DNA of 64,000 bases from an uncultured Collinsella sp. (lineage in GTDB: Bacteria > Actinomycetota > Coriobacteriia > Coriobacteriales > Coriobacteriaceae), in contig CAKUGY010000012.1 in NCBI GenBank assembly GCA_934654835.1, positions 1-64,000 of the forward strand, read 5' to 3'. Both the position numbers and the translations under genes were made by a program. Numbering within the stretch: position 1 is the stretch's first letter; every line of letters begins with the position of its first letter. Below, piece after piece: positions 57,923-64,000 of the stretch. The notes below the pieces were generated by a model, which saw nothing but the letters and a program-made list of their open reading frames with translations, was not told where the DNA came from and made no database searches.

Positions 57923-57984
57923 CTTCTTCGTTCGCGGGGGCGGCGGTCCAAAAGACCAAAGGACCTGCGGATACTTGAACGATT

Positions 57985-58066
57985 GGGAGTTTGCCCGAGT
58001 GGTTAATGGGGACGGGCTGTAAACCCGTTGGCTCTGCCTACATAGGTTCGAATCCTATAGCTCCCA
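57985..58066 (+). tRNA. tRNA-Tyr (anticodon GTA)
   Basis: 82 nt, class II with a long variable arm. Acceptor GGGAGTT/AGCTCCC, anticodon loop CTGTAAA between ACGGG and CCCGT, T-arm GGTTCGAATCC. The CCA end is not encoded (ACCC follows). Confidence 0.94.
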
Positions 58067-58076
58067 CCCGTCAAGT

Positions 58077-58152
58077 GCCTGTATAGCTCAGTCGGTAGAG
58101 CACTTCGTTGGTAACGAAGAGGTCACCAGTTCAAGTCTGGTTGCAGGCTCCA
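58077..58152 (+). tRNA. tRNA-Thr (anticodon GGT)
   Basis: 76 nt with CCA. Acceptor GCCTGTA/TGCAGGC, anticodon loop TTGGTAA between CTTCG and CGAAG, T-arm CAGTTCAAGTCTG. Ten bp after tRNA-Tyr, same transcript. Confidence 0.96.
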
Positions 58153-58155
58153 TCC

Positions 58156-58232
58156 GGCGGTGTAGCTCAGTTGGTTAGAGCACACGGTTCATACCCGTGG
58201 CGTCACTGGTTCGAATCCAGTCACCGCTACCA
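58156..58232 (+). tRNA. tRNA-Met (anticodon CAT), probably elongator
   Basis: 77 nt with CCA. Acceptor GGCGGTG/CACCGCT, G1 facing T72 rather than the C1-A72 mismatch of initiators, so an elongator is favoured. Anticodon loop TTCATAC. Three bp after tRNA-Thr; tuf follows, as in many actinobacteria. Confidence 0.95.
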
Positions 58233-58243
58233 TAGGTAACACG

Positions 58244-58275
58244 GTGGCTTCTCAATAGTATGTTGAGAGGCCACT
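58244..58275 (+). promoter_or_regulatory. Hairpin in the tuf leader
   Basis: GTGGC-TTCTCAA pairs with TTGAGAG-GCCAC (one G-T), loop TAGTATG, followed by TATGGTATAAAG, which includes a -10-like TATAAA. It may be a processing site between the tRNAs and tuf or part of a second promoter. Confidence 0.45.
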
Positions 58276-58328
58276 ATGGTATAAAGGCAAAGTCCCGTCC
58301 GGGGACGACCTGTTAAGAGGAGGGCTTT

Positions 58329-59519
58329 ATGGCCAAAGAGAAGTTTGAGCGCACTAAGCCGCATGTTAACATCGGCACCATTGGTCACGTCGACCACGGC
58401 AAGACCACGCTGACCGCTGCCATCACCAAGGTTCTCTCCGAGACCGAGGGCTGCAAGGCTGACTTCACTGCGTTCGAGAACATCGACAAGGCTCCCGAGG
58501 AGCGCGAGCGCGGCATTACGATCTCCGTTGCCCACGTTGAGTACGAGACCGCTAATCGTCACTACGCTCACGTCGACTGCCCGGGCCACGCTGACTACGT
58601 CAAGAACATGATCTCCGGTGCTGCTCAGATGGACGGCGCTATCCTGGTCATCGCCGCTACCGACGGCCCCATGGCTCAGACCCGCGAGCACATCCTGCTC
58701 GCCCGTCAGGTCGGCGTTCCCTACATCGTCGTTTTCCTGAACAAGTGCGACATGGTCGACGATGACGAGCTCATCGACCTCGTCGAGATGGAGACCCGTG
58801 AGCTCCTCTCCGAGTACGATTTCCCCGGCGACGACATCCCCGTCATCCGTGGTTCCGCTCTCGGCGCCCTCAACGGCGAGGAGAAGTGGATGGACGCCAT
58901 CCGCGAGCTCATGAACGCCGTCGACGAGTACATCCCGACGCCCGCCCGTGACAACGACCTCCCCTTCTTGATGGCCGTTGAGGACGTTATGACCATCTCC
59001 GGCCGTGGCACCGTTGCTACCGGCCGTGTCGAGCGCGGTGAGCTCAAGCTCAACGAGCCCGTCGAGATCGTCGGCATCAAGGATACCCAGAACACCGTCT
59101 GCACCGGTATCGAGATGTTCCGTAAGTCCATGGACTTCTGCGAGGCTGGCGACAACGTCGGTCTGCTGCTCCGCGGCATCAAGCGCGAGGACATCGAGCG
59201 CGGCCAGGTTCTCTGCAAGCCCGGTTCGGTTACCCCGCACACCAAGTTCACCGGTGAGATCTACGTTCTGACCAAGGAGGAGGGCGGCCGTCACACCCCG
59301 TTCTTCGATGGTTATCGTCCTCAGTTCTACTTCCGTACCACCGACGTTACCGGTACGGTCAAGCTCCCCGAGGGCACCGAGATGGCTATGCCTGGTGACC
59401 ACATCACCATCGAGGGCGACCTCATCCACCCGATCGCTATGGAGGAGGGCCTGCGCTTCGCTATCCGCGAGGGTGGCCACACCGTCGGTTCGGGTATCGT
59501 CTCCACGATCATTGAGTAA
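58329..59519 (+). CDS. tuf: Elongation factor Tu
   Basis: 396 aa, RBS AGAGGAGG. G1 GHVDHGKTTLTAAIT (residues 18-25), DCPGHADYVKNMISGAAQMD, NKCDMVDD and the C-terminal FRTTDVTGTVKLPEGTEMAM barrels. It carries aminoacyl-tRNA to the ribosome. It is transcribed downstream of three tRNAs (Tyr, Thr, Met), linking EF-Tu and tRNA supply. The str operon (rpsL, rpsG, fusA) is not here. Confidence 0.98.
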   Translation: MAKEKFERTKPHVNIGTIGHVDHGKTTLTAAITKVLSETEGCKADFTAFENIDKAPEERERGITISVAHVEYETANRHYAHVDCPGHADYVKNMISGAAQMDGAILVIAATDGPMAQTREHILLARQVGVPYIVVFLNKCDMVDDDELIDLVEMETRELLSEYDFPGDDIPVIRGSALGALNGEEKWMDAIRELMNAVDEYIPTPARDNDLPFLMAVEDVMTISGRGTVATGRVERGELKLNEPVEIVGIKDTQNTVCTGIEMFRKSMDFCEAGDNVGLLLRGIKREDIERGQVLCKPGSVTPHTKFTGEIYVLTKEEGGRHTPFFDGYRPQFYFRTTDVTGTVKLPEGTEMAMPGDHITIEGDLIHPIAMEEGLRFAIREGGHTVGSGIVSTIIE

Positions 59520-59546
59520 ATTAGCTCTCTGATATAGTTGACTTAG

Positions 59547-59583
59547 AGAACCCGGCACTTATATGGGTGCCGGGTTCTTTTCT
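59547..59583 (+). terminator. Terminator of tuf
   Basis: GAACCCGGCAC / GTGCCGGGTTC 11-bp stem, 8-nt loop, TTTTCTG. Confidence 0.92.
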
Positions 59584-59713
59584 GCAATGGATATCGAGCC
59601 ATTGCTGGTGCTGAGAGGATCGATGACGGTCCTGGGTGCACTGTTGATTAGATCTCGCTGGCTTCATTGATGTGTTCCAAATATGAATGGATCCACCGAG
59701 AACCAATTGACTC

Positions 59714-59752
59714 GAGGTTTTCGTTGACAGCACTTACGTAGAGCTGATAAAG
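59714..59752 (+). promoter_or_regulatory. Promoter of rpmG-trpT-secE-nusG
   Basis: TTGACA (59724-59729) with a TGATAAAGT -10 region at about 59746-59752. Shares the 18-nt block with the tRNA-tuf promoter. 59584-59713 holds nothing else recognised. Confidence 0.75.
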
Positions 59753-59798
59753 TACCAATTCGTGCCCGTACGGGGCGGAAATGAAAGGTTCAGGATAC

Positions 59799-59948
59799 AT
59801 GCGTACTCTAGTTACTCTTGCGTGCACTGAGTGCAAGCGCCGCAACTATACGACCACCAAGAACAAGGCGAACATGCCTGATCGTATGGAGATCAAGAAG
59901 TATTGCCCCTGGTGCCGTCACCACACGCTGCACAAAGAGACTCGCTAG
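59799..59948 (+). CDS. rpmG: 50S ribosomal protein L33
   Basis: 49 aa, too short for usual ORF cut-offs. MRTLVTLACTECKRRNYTTT KNKANMPDRMEIKKYCPWCR ends HHTLHKETR. Two CxxC motifs (CTEC, CPWC) mark the zinc-binding L33 form. RBS AAAGGTTCAGGA region upstream. It heads the Gram-positive rpmG-tRNA-Trp-secE-nusG order. Confidence 0.95.
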   Translation: MRTLVTLACTECKRRNYTTTKNKANMPDRMEIKKYCPWCRHHTLHKETR

Positions 59949-59961
59949 TCTCTAGTCACAT

Positions 59962-60037
59962 ACGCCAGTAGTTCAATTGGTAGAGCATCGGTCTCCAAAA
60001 CCGAGTGTTGAGGGTTCGAGTCCTTCCTGGCGTGCCA
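59962..60037 (+). tRNA. tRNA-Trp (anticodon CCA)
   Basis: 76 nt with encoded CCA. Acceptor ACGCCAG/CTGGCGT, anticodon loop CTCCAAA between TCGGT and ACCGA, T-arm GGGTTCGAGTCC. Lies between rpmG and secE as in many Gram-positives. Confidence 0.96.
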
Positions 60038-60046
60038 GTCATTATT

Positions 60047-60080
60047 CCGTAAGCTCCCACTTGGGGGCTTACGGTTTACT
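60047..60080 (+). terminator. Hairpin after tRNA-Trp
   Basis: CCGTAAGCTCCC / GGGGGCTTACGG with a 4-nt loop, then TTTACTC. Weak T tract; part of transcription probably passes into secE. Confidence 0.6.
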
Positions 60081-60113
60081 CATGTATAAGCGCATTGCGC
60101 GGAGGTAACCCAA

Positions 60114-60452
60114 ATGGCCAACAAGAAGAACAAGAAGAAGGCTCAGCAGCCGGCATCCGCCAACATCGCTGCCGCCAACTCCAAGGTTGAGGCCAAGAAG
60201 GCCGTTGCCAAGAAGAGCGAGAAGGCTGCGAAGTCCAAGAAGAACGAGAAGCCTGGTTTCTTCGCCCGCACCAAGAAGTATTTCGCTTCGGTCAAGTCTG
60301 AGATGAAGCGTGTCACGTGGCCCGATAAGAAGGAGCTCGTGAACTACTCGGTCGTCGTTTGCGCTTCTCTGATCGTCGTCGGCGTCGTCATCGCTCTGCT
60401 CGATGCTGGCTTTGGCGAGGCTCTTGCTCTGTTCTCTGGATTGAGGGGCTAA
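60114..60452 (+). CDS. secE: Preprotein translocase subunit SecE
   Basis: 112 aa. A Lys/Ala-rich N-terminus (~45 residues) precedes the conserved amphipathic segment FFARTKKYFASVKSEMKRVT WPDKKEL and a single membrane helix (SVVVCASLIVVGVVIALLDA). It clamps SecY in the translocon. Ends 3 bp before nusG. Confidence 0.96.
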   Translation: MANKKNKKKAQQPASANIAAANSKVEAKKAVAKKSEKAAKSKKNEKPGFFARTKKYFASVKSEMKRVTWPDKKELVNYSVVVCASLIVVGVVIALLDAGFGEALALFSGLRG

Positions 60453-60455
60453 ACC

Positions 60456-60992
60456 ATGTCTAAGCGTTGGTACGTCGTTCACACTTACTCTGGATACGAG
60501 AACCGCGTTAAGTCCGATCTCGAGCACCGCATCGAGACCATGGGCATGCAGGATCGTATCTTTGATATCGAGATTCCTATGGAGCGCGTCACCGAGATTA
60601 AAGAGGGTGGCAAGCGCGAGACCAAGGATTCCAAGATCTTCCCGGGTTATGTCCTGGTCCGCATGGAGATGGATGACGATGCCTGGACGTGTGTTCGCAA
60701 CACGCCCGGCGTCACCGGTTTCCTGGGCGGCAACGGCAAGCCCGCTCCGCTTTCCCGCGACGAGTACAACAAGATGACTCGTCGTCCTGGTAAGGGCGAT
60801 TCGCCCAAGCGCACCTCGGTTGATATCCAGGTCGGTACTTCCGTCCGCGTCACCGATGGCCCGCTTACCGACTTTGATGGCAAGGTCTCCGAGGTTAACA
60901 CCGAGGCTGGCAAGCTTAAGGTCACGCTGATGATCTTTGGCCGTGAGACGCCGGTCGAGCTCGACTTTAACCAGGTCGCTGTCATCGCTTAA
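60456..60992 (+). CDS. nusG: Transcription termination/antitermination factor NusG
   Basis: 178 aa. NGN domain (RWYVVHTYSGYENRVKSDLE, FPGYVLVRMEMDDDAWTCVR NTPGVTGF) and C-terminal KOW (VGTSVRVTDGPLTDFDGKVS). It binds RNA polymerase and couples to the ribosome or Rho. Followed by rplK after ~120 bp. Confidence 0.97.
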   Translation: MSKRWYVVHTYSGYENRVKSDLEHRIETMGMQDRIFDIEIPMERVTEIKEGGKRETKDSKIFPGYVLVRMEMDDDAWTCVRNTPGVTGFLGGNGKPAPLSRDEYNKMTRRPGKGDSPKRTSVDIQVGTSVRVTDGPLTDFDGKVSEVNTEAGKLKVTLMIFGRETPVELDFNQVAVIA

Positions 60993-61112
60993 GTTTTCGT
61001 CCGTTCGCGCGAGCGTGCTTCTTCTGTGACTGCTCATCTCAGAAGTGCTTCTAACACGTGCGTGCTTACGATATAGCAAGTACTTCACACTCGTGATTCG
61101 AAAGGAATGACC

Positions 61113-61541
61113 ATGGCTGAGAAGAAGGTTGCCAACGTCATTAAGCTCCAGATCCCTGCTGGTGCCGCTAACCCCGCTCCTCCCGTCGGCCCCGCCCTGG
61201 GCGCTGCTGGCGTGAACATCATGCAGTTCTGCCAGGCCTTTAACGCCGAGACGCAGGACAAGAAGGGCGACATCATCCCCGTTGAGATCTCTGTCTACGA
61301 GGATAAGTCCTTCTCCTTCATCACCAAGACCCCGCCGGCGGCTCACCTCATCAAGAAGGAGCTGAACCTCAAGTCTGGTTCCGCTAAGCCCCAGGCCGAC
61401 AAGGTCGGTCAGCTCTCCCAGGAGCAGCTCACCAAGATCGCCGAGATCAAGATGCCGGACCTCAATGCCAACGACATTGACGCCGCCAAGAAGATCATCG
61501 CCGGTACCGCCCGTTCCATGGGCGTCACCATCGCTGAGTAG
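61113..61541 (+). CDS. rplK: 50S ribosomal protein L11
   Basis: 142 aa from ATG 61113 (MAEKKVANVIKLQ), because AAAGGA at 61101-61106 fits this start better than ATG 61107. VGPALGAAGVNIMQFCQAFN and the RNA-binding C-terminus (KIIAGTARSMGVTIAE) are typical. L11 forms the GTPase-associated centre. Confidence 0.98.
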   Translation: MAEKKVANVIKLQIPAGAANPAPPVGPALGAAGVNIMQFCQAFNAETQDKKGDIIPVEISVYEDKSFSFITKTPPAAHLIKKELNLKSGSAKPQADKVGQLSQEQLTKIAEIKMPDLNANDIDAAKKIIAGTARSMGVTIAE

Positions 61542-61658
61542 CGATTTCTTTAGGTAATGACGGGTGCTCCGACCGTGGCGCCCGTTATATGTGTGCAATA
61601 GGGCACACGATACGATGTGGGAGGGCACGCGCCCGTTTAACCACAGGAGGTAATGCAC

Positions 61659-62366
61659 ATGGCTAAGCATGGTAAGAGCTATAAGGCCGCTGCCGAGAAG
61701 GTCGACCGCGCCACGCTCTACACCCCCCTTCAGGCTGCCAAGCTCATCAAGGAGCTCGACACCGCCAAGTTCGACGAGACCGTCGAGGCCCACTTCCGTC
61801 TGGGCATCGATACTCGTAAGGCTGACCAGAACATTCGTGGTTCCATCTCCCTGCCCCACGGCACCGGCAAGACTGTTCGTGTTGCCGTCTTCGCCGAGGG
61901 CGAGAAGGCCCGCGAGGCCGAGGCCGCTGGTGCCGACATCATCGGTTCCGACGAGCTCGTCGCCCAGATCCAGAAGGGCGAGATCAACTTCGACGCCGCT
62001 ATCGCTACGCCGAACATGATGGCCAAGGTTGGCCGCATCGGTAAGATCCTTGGTCCCCGTGGCCTCATGCCGAACCCCAAGCTCGGCACCGTGACCATGG
62101 ACGTCGCCAAGATGGTCTCCGAGCTCAAGGCTGGCCGCGTTGAGTACCGCGCCGACCGCTACGGCATCTGCCACGTGCCCCTGGGCAAGAAGTCCTTCTC
62201 CGAGCAGCAGCTCGTTGAGAACTACGCTGCCCTGTACACCGAGATCCTGCGCGTCAAGCCCTCTTCTGCTAAGGGTAAGTACGTCAAGTCCATCTCCGTG
62301 TCTTCCACCATGGGCCCTGGCGTCAAGGTCGATCCCGCTGTCCAGCGTGACTTCCTGGCTGAGTAA
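61659..62366 (+). CDS. rplA: 50S ribosomal protein L1
   Basis: 235 aa from ATG 61659 (MAKHGKSYKAAAEKVDRATL), RBS AGGAGG. GRIGKILGPRGLMPNPKLGT and SVSSTMGPGVKVD are L1 signatures. It binds the L1 stalk rRNA and may repress its own operon. A hairpin lies between rplK and rplA (about 61559-61585, ACGGGTGC / GCGCCCGT). rplJ-rplL do not follow here; the operon ends at a strong terminator. Confidence 0.98.
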   Translation: MAKHGKSYKAAAEKVDRATLYTPLQAAKLIKELDTAKFDETVEAHFRLGIDTRKADQNIRGSISLPHGTGKTVRVAVFAEGEKAREAEAAGADIIGSDELVAQIQKGEINFDAAIATPNMMAKVGRIGKILGPRGLMPNPKLGTVTMDVAKMVSELKAGRVEYRADRYGICHVPLGKKSFSEQQLVENYAALYTEILRVKPSSAKGKYVKSISVSSTMGPGVKVDPAVQRDFLAE

Positions 62367-62402
62367 CTGCTAGTTACTGCCTGAGCAAAGCAAGCATTGC
62401 TA

Positions 62403-62443
62403 AAGAAACCCGGTTCTGCCTCGCGCAGGACCGGGTTTCTTGC
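62403..62443 (+). terminator. Terminator after rplA
   Basis: 17-bp stem AAGAAACCCGGTTCTGC / complement with one G-T, loop CTCGC, ending TTTCTTGCT. Confidence 0.88.
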
Positions 62444-62462
62444 TATCTCGGGCCAAAACCGT

Positions 62463-62494
62463 CACAAAGGTGCCTGTCCCCTTTGTGGTGGTTA
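62463..62494 (-). repeat. Stop-codon-anchored dispersed repeat, short copy
   Basis: On the minus strand, TAACCACCACAAAGGGGACA G G begins at the TAA of the metallophosphoesterase gene and continues with CACCTTTGTG, forming a CACAAAGG/CCTTTGTG hairpin. Head matches copies at 2591 and 32961 (TAACC.CC...AAGGGACAGG). Confidence 0.6.
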
Positions 62495-63202
62495 CCAGGG
62501 TGTTCTGGCGGTTGAGGACTCGATGGCCTCGTGGCGCTTGAGCTCGCGGCGCATGGTTTGCGAGTTGAGCCAGGCTGCCTGCCAGCCACGGATGGGGTAG
62601 CGCGCTTCATCCAGCTCAAACTGCGTATAGCCGCAGGCGTTGATGATCGTTGTCCCGCATACATGCTGGCGCTCACGCTGAAAGTCGCGACCATAGCATT
62701 GGTGCACATGCCCGTGCACCATGTAGTCGGGGTTCCAGGATTCGAGCGCTGTGTTAAAGCATTCGAATCCTCGATGTGGCAGATCATCCAGATCGCCCAC
62801 GCCGGCGGCGGGTGCATGGGTGAGCAAGATATCGCAGCCGCCGACCATCCTCACTTTGCGGGACAGCTTGCGCATACGCTTGGTCATCTCGCGCTCGGTG
62901 TACATGTTGGCACCGTCTCGATAGCGCATAGAGCCGCCAAGCCCCGCAATGCGGACGCCGCGATACACGTACACGGTGTCTTCGACACAGATGCAGCCGC
63001 CCGGTGCATGACGTGCATAGCGGTCATCGTGATTGCCGCGCACGTAGATGAGCGGCTTGTTGATGACCGTAACCAAAAACTCAAGATAGTCCGGGTCCAG
63101 GTCGCCAGCGGACAGAATCAGGTCAACACCCTCAAAGCGTTCCTTGCGAAAGCACTCCCATAGGCATCGTTCTTCGGTATCGGCTATGGCAAGGATTTTC
63201 AT
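62492..63202 (-). CDS. Calcineurin-like metallophosphoesterase
   Basis: 236 aa. Motifs: GDLDPDYLEF, RGNHDDRYA, LLTHAPAAG and HGHVHQCYG. The first motif, normally DxH, reads ADTEE (Glu where His is usual), so one metal ligand may differ. Substrate unknown; relatives include cyclic-nucleotide and 2',3'-phosphodiesterases. Its start overlaps the stop of the BMP protein by 4 nt, so the two are co-translated. Confidence 0.85.
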   Translation of the reverse strand: MKILAIADTEERCLWECFRKERFEGVDLILSAGDLDPDYLEFLVTVINKPLIYVRGNHDDRYARHAPGGCICVEDTVYVYRGVRIAGLGGSMRYRDGANMYTEREMTKRMRKLSRKVRMVGGCDILLTHAPAAGVGDLDDLPHRGFECFNTALESWNPDYMVHGHVHQCYGRDFQRERQHVCGTTIINACGYTQFELDEARYPIRGWQAAWLNSQTMRRELKRHEAIESSTARTPW

Positions 63203-64000
63203 AGGGCGCGGACTTTCGGCTCATCGTTGGGCTGCGGAATGGTGCCCACCACGTTGTCGGCCAGCCAGTCCATCTCGACGATTTGCGTGCTCGGCAGTGG
63301 GGGAAAGCCCTCGATCTGCACCACGCCCGCCTGGCTGTGGAGCTCGCCGCCAAAGGGGTTGATGGAACCCTCGACGATGCCGTTGCGGAGGAGCTGCACC
63401 AGCTTACGCGTCTGATAGGGCAGGCCCGGGGCATAACGGATATCAATGACGCCCGAGCTCATGCCGTACCAGTAGTTGACGGCGCGCACTTGGCTGTCAT
63501 CGCTCGTCTCGTCCCACGTGCCGTGCAGCAGGCTTCGTACGATAAGCTCGTAGTATCGGCCCCAGTTCCATATCGGCATGGCGATGCCGGTGACCTTGCC
63601 GTCGACCAGGCGGTGGAGTCCGTAGGCCGTGGGGTCCTCGAGCGACTTTGACATGTCGGCGCCGGTCATAACGCTCACGCCTTCGCGGCACATGGCCTCG
63701 GCAAGGCCTCCGGCGGGCACATCGCCCCAGGTGAGGATGACCTGCGCACGCGGGTCGAGCAGCGAGGCGCCAATGGCAAAGGCGTTGATTTCGCTCAGTG
63801 CGCCCGATGCGAAGACCGACGCGTGGTAGCCAATGCGGTGGTTGTCCGCCATACTGGCGGCAAGGGCGCCCAGCAGGAACTTTGCCTCGTACATCTTTCC
63901 AAAATACGAGCGAACACTTTGATGGGGCAGGCCGATGGAACAATTGAGGAACCGCACTTGGGGATACTCTACGGCAGCCCTGAGCGTGTATTCCATCAGA
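63199..64000 (-). CDS. BMP/PnrA-type substrate-binding lipoprotein, 5' end outside window
   Basis: At least 265 residues; the reading frame runs off the right edge, so signal peptide and N-terminal lobe are missing. SVRSYFGKMYEAKFLLGALA ASMADNHRIGYHASV and VILTWGDVPAGGLAEAMCRE GVSVMTGADM are typical of the basic membrane protein (Med/PnrA) family that binds nucleosides for ABC uptake. An internal ATG at 63996 is not the true start. The C-terminus ends in QPNDEPKVRAL. Pairing with a phosphoesterase may mean nucleotide salvage (inference). Confidence 0.8.
   Translation of the reverse strand, partial: LMEYTLRAAVEYPQVRFLNCSIGLPHQSVRSYFGKMYEAKFLLGALAASMADNHRIGYHASVFASGALSEINAFAIGASLLDPRAQVILTWGDVPAGGLAEAMCREGVSVMTGADMSKSLEDPTAYGLHRLVDGKVTGIAMPIWNWGRYYELIVRSLLHGTWDETSDDSQVRAVNYWYGMSSGVIDIRYAPGLPYQTRKLVQLLRNGIVEGSINPFGGELHSQAGVVQIEGFPPLPSTQIVEMDWLADNVVGTIPQPNDEPKVRAL

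Overview
The window is a chromosomal segment of a high-GC Gram-positive bacterium. Gene content and order point to the Coriobacteriia, most likely Collinsella or a close relative. This is an inference from synteny, codon bias and the mix of Firmicutes-like and actinobacterial genes; no database was searched. Almost all genes use strong AGGAGG-type ribosome binding sites and lie in compact operons.

Layout. 140-6081: yebC, an envelope-stress block (AmaP-like, DUF2273, Asp23), a YitT-family membrane protein and two zinc-ribbon membrane proteins. 6207-9476: a divergent pair of amidohydrolases. 9495-9844: two large inverted-repeat elements. 9982-12009: groES-groEL. 12036-13758: an IS110-type element. 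13949-17471: FMN riboswitch, ribU, a fused double ECF ATPase and ecfT, followed by two flavin-binding PPOX proteins. 18530-23538: argCJBD behind an ARG-box-like palindrome. 23640-24284: AT-rich non-coding DNA, a duplicated tRNA-Val tail and tRNA-Val. 24285-28404 (minus): asnB and a fused amino-acid binding protein/permease. 28689-36762: MurE-like ligase, HAD phosphatase, murI, rph, rdgB, dtd, veg, ispE, tRNA-Pro, tatA and greA. 36842-44405: lysS, a ThrE-like exporter, a DUF2798 protein and clpC. 44511-49557: an accessory block of RelB/PIN toxin-antitoxin, pepD, hipBA and riboswitch-controlled mntP. 49909-55446: disA-ispD-ispF-cysS-rlmB-yacP. 55472-56812: an HTH-HipA fusion gene. 57038-62366: tRNAs, tuf, rpmG, tRNA-Trp, secE, nusG, rplK and rplA. 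62492-64000 (minus): a metallophosphoesterase and a BMP-type lipoprotein cut by the window edge.

How it fits together. The backbone from lysS to rplA resembles the Gram-positive supercluster known from Bacillus (lysS, clpC, disA, ispDF, cysS, rlmB, yacP, secE, nusG, rplKA). Accessory genes (PIN toxin-antitoxin, hipBA, HTH-HipA) sit in its seams. Three regulatory RNAs or operators link genes to their ligands: an FMN riboswitch with riboflavin uptake, a yybP-ykoY Mn riboswitch with Mn efflux, and an ARG box with arginine synthesis.

The most unusual content is non-coding. (1) Two tRNA genes (Val, Thr) each carry a 186-190 bp duplication of the tRNA 3' end plus terminator, flanking a GC-rich insert that contains an antisense copy of that tRNA's own T-arm. 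(2) A three-copy hairpin family has changed stems but preserved architecture, always downstream of an aminoacyl-tRNA-related gene (dtd, lysS, cysS). (3) A dispersed repeat starts exactly at the TAA stop codon of the preceding gene. (4) A ~210 bp near-palindrome lies upstream of groES.
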